Positions 1-4,871 of a DNA stretch of 5,162 nt are shown piece by piece. Every line of letters starts with the position of its first letter. Within the stretch, counting starts at the first letter, position 1. A program made the position numbers and the translations under genes. The notes under the pieces are model-generated. The model had not been told where the DNA came from. It saw nothing but the letters and a program-made list of their open reading frames with translations, and ran no database searches. The stretch is from M55B112 sp040880545 (GTDB lineage: Bacteria; Bacteroidota; Bacteroidia; Bacteroidales; GCA-2748055), in contig JBBDIE010000070.1 in NCBI GenBank assembly GCA_040880545.1, forward strand, positions 1 through 5,162. Reading direction: 5' to 3'.

Positions 1-131
1 CCGGATGAAAAAGCCGGACCTATATTCCTGAATTTCAGTCCATCGACCAATGAAGAGTCTATCTCTGCTTTCTGCTCCTGTCCAAAAAGTGCAACACCAA
101 GGAACAGCAAAATAACGCTAATGGATTTCAT
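1..131 (-). CDS. N-terminal fragment of an exported VPS10/sortilin-like BNR-repeat protein (3' part outside window)
   Basis: Reading leftward from the ATG at 131-129 gives 43 complete codons, open to the window edge. Residues 1-17 form a signal peptide: MKS, then a hydrophobic stretch ending ALFG, followed by QEQ. Residues 31-44 read GLKFRNIGPAFSSG. This is the characteristic start of the first beta-propeller blade in the large exported WD40/BNR proteins of Bacteroidota, often annotated as VPS10 domain, sortilin-like or 'glycosyl hydrolase', where (W/F)RNIGP is followed by a G-R. Family members are usually around 900-1100 residues, so only a few percent of the gene is visible. The family is a periplasmic or surface beta-propeller of mostly unknown substrate. 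The leader is A-rich with no clear SD, as is normal for this phylum. The family call rests on one short motif plus the signal peptide. The start is well supported because the signal peptide begins exactly there. Confidence 0.6.
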   Translation of the reverse strand, partial: MKSISVILLFLGVALFGQEQKAEIDSSLVDGLKFRNIGPAFSS

Positions 132-161
132 AAATTTTTATTTAGGGATTCTGACAACCAA

Positions 162-169
162 CAAATTTA
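162..169 (-). promoter_or_regulatory. Candidate Bacteroidota -7 promoter element for the VPS10-like gene
   Basis: On the minus strand the sequence reads TAAATTTG, an exact match to the Bacteroidota -7 consensus TAnnTTTG. It lies 30 bases upstream of the ATG at 131, which would give a leader of roughly 22-27 nt. No good -33 TTTG partner is seen at the expected distance (the region near 189-193 reads AGCAA on the minus strand), so this is a partial match in AT-rich DNA. Confidence 0.35.
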
Positions 170-306
170 AAAAATTCCCGTATTTTTTTTGCTATGACGA
201 TAATAATGCTTTCAACTACGAAAAAAATATTCGACCGGTATCTTTATAGAACATGCCAACCAGTATATGAAATGAACAAAACTGTGTCTGTAGGAATATT
301 ATAATA

Positions 307-1140
307 TCACCTGAATAAATGCATAAAACCGCTCAGTGATGTTTCAACCGGGGTATCGTTACTTTCAATGATATAAAAGTAGACTCCTTCGGGCACTTCT
401 CTTCCGCCGGTGGTGCGGCCGTCCCACCGTATAACCGGCGAATCCGAGTAATAGACCTGCATTCCGCTTCGTGTAAATATCCTGAATGAATAGGTGTAAT
501 CTCCCGGCGTGGTAACTTCGAAATAATCATTTACCTGGTCCCCGTTGGGCGAAAAGACGTTGGGTATCAACAACTGTTTTGCCACCGGGATCATTTTGGT
601 AATTGAGTCTGCACACCCTAAATTATCCTCAATGTGTAAAAATATTTCGTACATATTCTCCGCTTCAAAGGCATATTCCGCCTCTCTCTCATATACCTCT
701 GAACCATCCGGGAACCGCCAGGTATAATCCAGTGTGACCCCGGCATTGGGTTCAAAGTAAGCAGGTTCAAAGTAATAATTGAATTCTGTTTCTGTGGCGG
801 AGGTATCCCGGTAGATGAAGTCTGCATAAGGCGTCTGTCCCACTGAAATAAAATCCAGTCTCTCTATCACACGGGCGCCGTTGAGTACGCACCGGACAGT
901 AAAAATTCCCGGCCGGGTATAGGTATGCGATACCTCCAAGACATTGCTTGCTGAAGTTCCGTCACCGAAGTTCCATATCACCGAAGAGTAATCTTCAGGC
1001 GCAGATGCACCATCCAGCGAAAAGAACACTTCCAGCGTATCACACCCGAGGTTGGTATCGGCCACGATATTTTCCTGGGCAAAAATTCCTGCAAATGCGA
1101 TACTTAATAGTATCGTTATGTGGTATATCCTTTTTGTCAT
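307..1140 (-). CDS. Secreted PKD-domain protein with CHU_C / gliding-motility-associated C-terminal domain (T9SS type B substrate)
   Basis: This is a 277-residue protein probably exported by Sec and then moved to the surface or medium by the type IX secretion system. Residues 1-21 are a signal peptide (MTKR, hydrophobic core, IFA before Q22). Residues about 29-105 are a PKD-type Ig fold with the hallmark W56-x-F-G-D-G61 and a HTYTRPGIFTV strand. Residues about 106-186 look like a second, diverged PKD-like domain (WRFPDG; DNLGCADS). Residues 190-277 are the CHU_C domain: IPNVFSPNGDQVNDYF, then FRIFTRSGMQVY, WDGR, and GVYFYII near the end. This domain is the type B T9SS sorting signal. The frame is open to an ATG at 1230, but I chose 1140 because the signal peptide starts there and the upstream residues are not typical. 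Most CHU_C proteins are much longer, so this is a minimal version; its ligand cannot be told. It is transcribed away from thyA, and no clear terminator follows it. Confidence 0.9.
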   Translation of the reverse strand: MTKRIYHITILLSIAFAGIFAQENIVADTNLGCDTLEVFFSLDGASAPEDYSSVIWNFGDGTSASNVLEVSHTYTRPGIFTVRCVLNGARVIERLDFISVGQTPYADFIYRDTSATETEFNYYFEPAYFEPNAGVTLDYTWRFPDGSEVYEREAEYAFEAENMYEIFLHIEDNLGCADSITKMIPVAKQLLIPNVFSPNGDQVNDYFEVTTPGDYTYSFRIFTRSGMQVYYSDSPVIRWDGRTTGGREVPEGVYFYIIESNDTPVETSLSGFMHLFR

Positions 1141-1222
1141 AACGTGGAATGCACTGTCCGCCTTCACCCATTTGTATGAGTCGGATAAAGTTATTAAAAA
1201 AAACGCTGTGATAAAATTAGTT

Positions 1223-1247
1223 ATGGACATGTTATTATCATGTTCAT
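1223..1247. promoter_or_regulatory. Inverted repeat in the divergent thyA / PKD-gene intergenic region
   Basis: ATGGACATG at 1223-1231 and CATGTTCAT at 1239-1247 are inverted copies matching at 8 of 9 positions around a 7-base AT spacer (TTATTAT). In plus-strand RNA the single mismatch becomes a G-U wobble, so all nine pairs can form. The repeat sits between two divergent genes, about 65 bases before the thyA ATG and 83 before the PKD-gene ATG. It could be an operator for a dimeric regulator or a leader hairpin. No regulator is identified. Confidence 0.4.
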
Positions 1248-1279
1248 AAAAAGCCCTTTTAATATCCTTCTTGAAGTGC

Positions 1280-1314
1280 TATTTTTACCTCCATAAAAAC
1301 AGGAGGTGAAAATG
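1280..1314 (+). promoter_or_regulatory. Hairpin enclosing the thyA Shine-Dalgarno and start codon
   Basis: Bases 1280-1292 can pair with 1302-1314, leaving a 9-base loop (ATAAAAACA, 1293-1301). The core is ACCTCC (1287-1292) with GGAGGT (1302-1307), six perfect pairs. It continues outward through a T-G wobble, four T-A pairs, an A-T pair and a final T-G wobble, giving 13 continuous pairs. The whole SD and the ATG at 1312-1314 lie in the 3' arm. If the leader contains the 5' arm, translation initiation would be masked unless the stem is opened. The structure is seen directly; regulation is inference. A weak promoter-like TATTTTTA at 1280-1287, with TTTT at 1257-1260 nineteen bases upstream, overlaps the 5' arm. 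If that were the real promoter, the transcript would lack this arm. Confidence 0.5.
1301..1309 (+). promoter_or_regulatory. Strong ribosome binding site of thyA, fixes the start
   Basis: AGGAGGTGA is a nine-base complement of the standard 16S anti-SD tail, with AGGAGG ending five bases before the ATG at 1312. A GTG at 1306-1308 is in frame but lies inside the SD, so it cannot be the start. The ATG also gives the family-typical N-terminus MKQYLDLL. Such a full SD is unusual for Bacteroidota, and no other gene in the window has one. Confidence 0.8.
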
Positions 1315-2106
1315 AAACAGTACCTTGATCTGTTGGGGCATGTACTGGACAATGGAGTTAAGAAGGAGGACCGTACCGGTACCGGAACGATCAGTGTTTT
1401 TGGCCACCAGATGCGCTTTGACCTTTCGGAGGGATTTCCACTGCTTACAACTAAAAAACTTCATCTAAAATCAATTATTCATGAACTGCTCTGGTTCCTG
1501 AACGGGGATACAAATACAAAATACCTGAATGAACAAGGCGTGCGCATCTGGGATGAGTGGGCCGATGATAATGGGGATCTTGGCAGAATATACGGATACC
1601 AGTGGCGGTCATGGACCTCTCCTGAAAGCGGAAATATTGACCAGTTAAGCAGGGTAATTGAATCTATCAGGAACAAACCCGACTCCCGGAGGCATATTGT
1701 GAGCGCCTGGAATGTGGGCGACCTGGATAAGATGGCGCTGCCCCCCTGCCATATCCTGTTCCAGTTTTATGTGGCCAATGGCAAACTGTCGTGCCAGTTG
1801 TACCAACGAAGCGCCGATATTTTCCTGGGCGTTCCTTTTAATATTGCATCCTATGCCATGCTGCTGAAGATGATGGCAATAGTTACAGGATTACAGCCCG
1901 GCGAGTTTATTCATACACTGGGAGATGCCCATATCTACCTGAACCACATAGAACAGGTGAAACTGCAGCTCACCAGGGATCCCCGTCCGCTGCCACAACT
2001 GAGAATTAACAATCCCGGTCATTCAATATTCGAATTTAATTACGACGAATTTGAGTTGTTGAATTATGATCCCCATCCCCACATCAAGGGGCAAATATCT
2101 GTCTGA
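1312..2106 (+). CDS. thyA: Thymidylate synthase (folate-dependent, ThyA type)
   Basis: Converts dUMP and 5,10-methylenetetrahydrofolate to dTMP and dihydrofolate in the cytoplasm, the only de novo route to thymidylate in ThyA organisms. The protein is 264 residues, the same length as the E. coli enzyme, and the key residues fall at identical numbers. These are R21 (RTGTGT), E58 and W80, R126-R127 that bind dUMP phosphate from the partner subunit, the catalytic C146 in ALPPCHILFQF, Q165-R166-S167, D169, N177, and H207/Y209 in GDAHIYLNH. All catalytic residues are present, so the enzyme should be active as a homodimer. The ATG start is set by the SD at 1301-1309; the GTG six bases earlier is rejected. 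The stop is one base before the folA ATG (TGACATG), so the two genes are surely co-transcribed and probably translationally coupled. The start region folds into a strong hairpin, discussed separately. Confidence 0.98.
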   Translation: MKQYLDLLGHVLDNGVKKEDRTGTGTISVFGHQMRFDLSEGFPLLTTKKLHLKSIIHELLWFLNGDTNTKYLNEQGVRIWDEWADDNGDLGRIYGYQWRSWTSPESGNIDQLSRVIESIRNKPDSRRHIVSAWNVGDLDKMALPPCHILFQFYVANGKLSCQLYQRSADIFLGVPFNIASYAMLLKMMAIVTGLQPGEFIHTLGDAHIYLNHIEQVKLQLTRDPRPLPQLRINNPGHSIFEFNYDEFELLNYDPHPHIKGQISV

Positions 2107-2107
2107 C

Positions 2108-2623
2108 ATGCCAAAAACCAGAAGAAACATCTCCATCATTGTTGCCATTGCAGAAAATAATGCCATTGGGAAGGAGAACAGGTTGCTCTGGCACCTTTCG
2201 GACGATCTGAAAAGATTTAAAAAGCTGACCACAGGGCACACAGTGATCATGGGACGCAATACCTACCTCTCACTGCCCAATGGCGCTCTGCCGGATCGCA
2301 GGAACATCGTGATCACGGACAAACCGGATGAGACATTCGACAGATGTATCATGGCTTATTCCATGGATGAGGCACTGGAGCTAGCGGGTGAAAAGGACGA
2401 GTGCTTTATCATGGGTGGAGGAATGGTTTACGGGCAAATGCTCCCCGTGGCAGGCAAACTCTATCTAACAAAAGTACACAAGGCATTTGATGCCGATACC
2501 TTTTTTCCCGAAATTGACTATTCGGAATGGAACGAGGTGGAATCAGAATTTGTGGATGAAGGGGGGAAGAATGAGTTTCCCCACACCTATTATTTATATG
2601 AAAGACGAGGATTGTATACCTAA
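2108..2623 (+). CDS. folA: Dihydrofolate reductase
   Basis: NADPH-dependent reduction of dihydrofolate to tetrahydrofolate, regenerating the cofactor that ThyA oxidises. The 171-residue length is normal for the chromosomal enzyme. Visible landmarks in order: the N-terminal strand ISIIVAIAENNAIGKENRLLW, equivalent to the Met20-loop region, with W28; the acidic catalytic residue at D33 in SDDLKRFKK (equivalent to E. coli D27); VIMGRNTYLSLP with G49-R50 for NADPH; IMGGGMVYGQML with the GGG turn at 103-105; LTKVHKAFDADTFFP with T121. I place the start at 2108, because the open frame upstream runs inside thyA and the folate fold begins just after this ATG. No SD sits close to it (AAGGGG is 16 bases away), so initiation probably depends on ribosomes finishing thyA. 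Adjacent thyA-folA genes are a common arrangement. Confidence 0.97.
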   Translation: MPKTRRNISIIVAIAENNAIGKENRLLWHLSDDLKRFKKLTTGHTVIMGRNTYLSLPNGALPDRRNIVITDKPDETFDRCIMAYSMDEALELAGEKDECFIMGGGMVYGQMLPVAGKLYLTKVHKAFDADTFFPEIDYSEWNEVESEFVDEGGKNEFPHTYYLYERRGLYT

Positions 2624-2681
2624 CCTGTTGTTAAATTGGCAAAAAGAACTTAATTTACGCCACAAACTAAAATCTGAAAAA

Positions 2682-3131
2682 ATGAAAAAAGTACTGTTTA
2701 CAGTTACGTTCCTGTTTTTCATCTCACTGGCCATCAACGCCCAGGCCGACAGGATCACCGGTGTATGGATCACCGCCAGTGACTCCTCTTCCGTAGAAAT
2801 TAAAAAACATACAAACGGAAAATATATAGGTGAAATCAACTGGCTGATGGAGCCGTTGGATGAAAATGGCAAACCAAAAGTTGATGAGGAAAATCCCGAT
2901 CCAACTAAGAAAAATCAACCAATTATGGGATTAAGGCTATTGAAAAGTTTTGAATATGATGGAAAAAAAGACAGGTGGGATAACGGAACTATCTATGATC
3001 CTGATAATGGAAAGACCTACTCATGCTACGGATGGTTTGAAGATGGAAACTATGATGTACTCTACCTGAAAGGATATGTACTGGGTATGAAATTCCTGGG
3101 AAGAGAAACAATCTGGAAAAGAAAGAACTAA
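2682..3131 (+). CDS. Exported DUF2147 family protein
   Basis: A 149-residue protein with a clear signal peptide (MKKVLFTVTF, hydrophobic core, INA before Q21) and a mature part matching DUF2147. Landmarks are GVWITASDSSSVEI near 27-40, YIGEINWL at 48-55, D-x-x-NPDP around 68-74, MGLRLLKSFEYDG at 82-94, W99 to the GTIYDPDNGKTYSCYGWF block at 102-119, and the closing LKGYVLGMKFLGRETIWKR. The fold is predicted to be a small lipocalin-like beta-barrel; its ligand and role are not established. The frame is open upstream into folA, but the signal peptide fixes the start at 2682. It begins 58 bases after the folA stop and precedes the terminator at 3187-3217, so it probably shares the thyA-folA transcript. 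A weak promoter-like TAAATTGG at 2632-2639 could give extra transcription. No functional link to folate is evident. Confidence 0.88.
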   Translation: MKKVLFTVTFLFFISLAINAQADRITGVWITASDSSSVEIKKHTNGKYIGEINWLMEPLDENGKPKVDEENPDPTKKNQPIMGLRLLKSFEYDGKKDRWDNGTIYDPDNGKTYSCYGWFEDGNYDVLYLKGYVLGMKFLGRETIWKRKN

Positions 3132-3186
3132 TATTCTGAACTACCACTACTAAACCTGAACTACGCAAACTACAGGTTTGCATGGA

Positions 3187-3217
3187 AGCAGTCCCGATCC
3201 CGGGGCTGCTTTTTTTT
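3187..3217 (+). terminator. Rho-independent terminator of the thyA-folA-DUF2147 transcript
   Basis: AGCAGTCCCG (3187-3196) pairs with CGGGGCTGCT (3201-3210) across a 4-base loop ATCC, ten pairs with one T-G wobble. It is followed at once by an eight-T run (3210-3217). This is a textbook intrinsic terminator 55 bases after the DUF2147 stop. A smaller hairpin, AAACCTG (3152-3158) with CAGGTTT (3173-3179), lies just before it. Confidence 0.9.
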
Positions 3218-3273
3218 GAACCACAGAGTAATGAGAGCAAGCTCGCCCTTCCCTTATTCTGTGGTTCAAAAAA
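3212..3273. repeat. 62-bp near-perfect inverted repeat abutting the terminator
   Basis: TTTTTTGAACCACAGA (3212-3227) is the exact reverse complement of 3258-3273. Pairing extends inward by four more pairs, one of them a G-T wobble, to arms of 20 bases (3212-3231 and 3254-3273) around a 22-base centre. The left arm shares the T run of the preceding terminator. In neither direction is it followed by a T run, so it is not itself a typical intrinsic terminator. It may be a dispersed REP- or MITE-like element; no flanking target duplication is visible. Confidence 0.7.
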
Positions 3274-3536
3274 GGGCACGTACGATGAATTCAGCGACTA
3301 ACCAGCCTGGAATTTGATTCTGAAATTGTACGTTTCCGAACGCAGCTGTTCAAAATCGACCAATAATTTTCAACTTGCTGCAGCAGTGAAAAACAGGTAT
3401 TATATTGAATATGTGCTTATTAAAAGCTTTGGCACGTCAATTGTTATTCTAATATCAAACAAATCAAATACCCTTTTATTTTAATTTAACGGGTTAAGTA
3501 AAAGTTCTTTTTTTTAGGTTTAAGTGGTTAGTAAAT
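3274..3536. other. Non-coding stretch between the inverted repeat and the second terminator
   Basis: I see no convincing protein gene here. It holds one notable stem: GCAGC (3342-3346) pairs with GCTGC (3377-3381), and GTTcAAAAT (3348-3356) with ATTTTcAAC (3366-3374). That makes 13 pairs with a C-C mismatch and a small internal loop, closed by a 9-base loop. Further right it is AT-rich, with a T8 run at 3508-3515 that has no good hairpin before it. I found no well-matched Bacteroidota promoter; the best, AAGCTTTG at 3424-3431, misses one base and has a poorly spaced upstream element. Confidence 0.5.
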
Positions 3537-3565
3537 AGGGGATCCATTCATGGGTCCCCTTTTTT
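3537..3565 (+). terminator. Intrinsic terminator, strongest in the plus direction
   Basis: AGGGGATCCA (3537-3546) pairs with TGGGTCCCCT (3551-3560) around TTCA, ten pairs with one T-G wobble, followed by six Ts (3560-3565). Read on the minus strand the same hairpin is followed only by ATTTAC, a poor U-tract. Even so, it lies about 80 bases beyond the stop of the minus-strand membrane-protein gene and may serve convergent transcription from both sides. No gene upstream on the plus strand needs it, since the DUF2147 transcript already ends at 3217. Confidence 0.8.
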
Positions 3566-3643
3566 ATTTCATGTACATGTACCTGCAATCCCGGCATTTC
3601 GCACAACTACCGGTATCGCGTTGAGTTCCCTGGGCGATATCTG

Positions 3644-4870
3644 CTATTCATTGCCCGACATCACGAGGTGCCTGGTAACCAGGTATTCACTGATGGCAAT
3701 TCGTTTGGCGTATTCTGTCAGGAAAAAGTAATACATGATCATCGGATCATTGATTTTATGGTCAATTTTCCATTGGTAGTGCACCTCCTCTGTAAAATCC
3801 AGCAACATCCTGATCTCTTCCCTGAAAACCGGATCATCAGTCTGTTCCAGCACAAGATCTTTGAATAATTCTGTCTCTTGAAGAAAGGTAGTTCCGAGAC
3901 CGCCATTCTTTATTGCAACACGTGCAGCGTATTTGTTATCCTTTTTAGAGACCTGGTCAATACTTTTTCCCGATTCGTCGATCGCCTCCAGCAGGGCCTC
4001 ACGCATCTGAACAGTCATTGACAAAGTATTCACTGCCTGTTCATGAATCCTATCAAGATCAGCTTGCCTGGCATCACCCAATGAATCGTCCGCCATCTCC
4101 AGCAACTTTCCTGTCCGTTCTTCCACGATTCCGGAAACTTTAATATTCTCCACAGCTGCTTCCGTGTATTTATCGATTATATGCTTCGACAAGTTTACCC
4201 TGCCGAGGAGGAGTACTATTGAGATTCCCACAAGCAGCATGATGAGGTATGCAGGGTTGAACTTCTTCCCGGTGGTCCTTTTAAAGACCTGAACAATGTA
4301 CAACGGAAGAAAGCCCACCAGCACCATGATCAGGCTTAGTTTGAGCATGATCGAGGCCCCCGGCCAGTGCATGATCTTAAAGGTTGCCCCCGTTAATATG
4401 AATGCCAGCGTAAAGTACCCCACCACGGGGAATACCAATTTTGGCTTTTCTGTTTGTTCCTTATAGCTGAGTATGAAGTAGAGGGGCAGAAAAACCAATG
4501 TCACCATCAGGAAGCCGATGAACATGATGATACTGGCACCGGGCCAATGCATCATCTTGAAAAAAGCACCGAGGATGGTAAGGATGGAGCCTGTGAGCCC
4601 CAAAAAATAAGTGTTTGTTTTCATGCGTTGAAATTTTTTATCCAATAAAATGAGTGTCTGATGCTGAAGATCCGGCAGGACAGAATCCCCGATCTGAGAC
4701 ATAACGTTTCCATAGGAAGTTTCGAAGTCCTTTCCGGCTTCCATCTCCTCTTCTACCATACAACAGATGTGGTCCAGGATATCTTCCTGTAACTGCTCGT
4801 ATGTAAGCCCCTTCATGACCAAGTCATGCCTGATTCTTGAAAAGTTCTGGTCGATGTATTCAGCATGCAT
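3644..4870 (-). CDS. HAAS-like membrane protein with two GldL-like membrane hairpins and a GldM-like C-terminal region
   Basis: 408 residues, no signal peptide. Residues 1-80 are a soluble helical domain (LTYEQLQEDILDHICCMVEEEMEAGKDFETSYGNVMSQIG) like the HAAS-type domains encoded beside PadR regulators; it should be cytoplasmic. I see five membrane helices at about 86-104, 112-135, 146-164, 173-195 and 205-223. Helices 1-2 and 3-4 form an internal repeat: residues 101-133 and 161-193 match at 19 of 33 positions, sharing F-K-x-M-H-W-P-G-A-S-I and F-L-P-L-Y. The HWPGA motif resembles the loop of GldL, the type IX secretion/gliding motor protein. After helix 5 comes a long helical region (224-408), with KKDNKYAARVAIKNGG at 309-324, that faintly resembles the N-terminal part of GldM. 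An odd helix number puts it outside the cytoplasm. The acidic residue expected in a GldL motor helix is not evident. The ATG at 4870 is one base after the padR stop (TGATATG). Function unknown; partnership with the PadR protein is inferred. Confidence 0.75.
   Translation of the reverse strand: MHAEYIDQNFSRIRHDLVMKGLTYEQLQEDILDHICCMVEEEMEAGKDFETSYGNVMSQIGDSVLPDLQHQTLILLDKKFQRMKTNTYFLGLTGSILTILGAFFKMMHWPGASIIMFIGFLMVTLVFLPLYFILSYKEQTEKPKLVFPVVGYFTLAFILTGATFKIMHWPGASIMLKLSLIMVLVGFLPLYIVQVFKRTTGKKFNPAYLIMLLVGISIVLLLGRVNLSKHIIDKYTEAAVENIKVSGIVEERTGKLLEMADDSLGDARQADLDRIHEQAVNTLSMTVQMREALLEAIDESGKSIDQVSKKDNKYAARVAIKNGGLGTTFLQETELFKDLVLEQTDDPVFREEIRMLLDFTEEVHYQWKIDHKINDPMIMYYFFLTEYAKRIAISEYLVTRHLVMSGNE
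4292..4570 (-). repeat. Internal duplication of the GldL-like membrane hairpin
   Basis: Two copies, 4472-4570 (residues 101-133) and 4292-4390 (residues 161-193), lie exactly 60 codons apart. The protein match is 19 of 33 residues, concentrated in the HWPGAS loop and the FLPLY end of the following helix. The DNA has diverged in synonymous positions, so this is an old in-gene duplication, not a recent tandem repeat. Confidence 0.75.
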
Positions 4871-4871
4871 A

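Noticed and set aside
296..307. Perfect 12-bp palindrome ATATTATAATAT overlapping the PKD-gene stop codon.
   Set aside because: It is purely AT, has no T run after it on the minus strand and is likely to arise by chance in AT-rich spacer DNA, so it is not a credible terminator.
1141..1230. A 30-codon N-terminal extension of the PKD protein (ATG at 1230).
   Set aside because: A textbook signal peptide starts at the ATG at 1140; the extension would bury it and has no family likeness.
2487..2681. Open frame extending the DUF2147 protein upstream into folA.
   Set aside because: It overlaps folA in another frame, and the signal peptide fixes the start at 2682.
3139..3173. Three copies of AACTAC (3139, 3159, 3168).
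   Set aside because: Short, irregularly spaced hexamers, with no iteron or operator context.
2594..3279. Several minus-strand open frames of about 65-95 codons opposite folA and DUF2147.
   Set aside because: They are antisense shadows of well-supported genes, with no domain or signal of their own.
3488..3515. T8 run at 3508-3515 as a further terminator.
   Set aside because: The preceding bases form only a 3-5 bp stem with an unsuitable loop.
3570..3582. Overlapping palindromes CATGTACATG and GTACATGTAC.
   Set aside because: They are a simple alternation of the same few bases downstream of convergent genes, with no promoter nearby for an operator.
3569..3643. After the TAG of the membrane-protein gene, the same frame stays open for about 21 codons. 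A neighbouring frame ends in a Cys-rich string (CAKCRDCRYMYMK) faintly like a metal-binding or NadA-type motif.
   Set aside because: An open stretch of 21 codons is expected by chance, the Cys-rich string has no start of its own, and flanking residues do not match NadA. At best it is an unrecognisable remnant.
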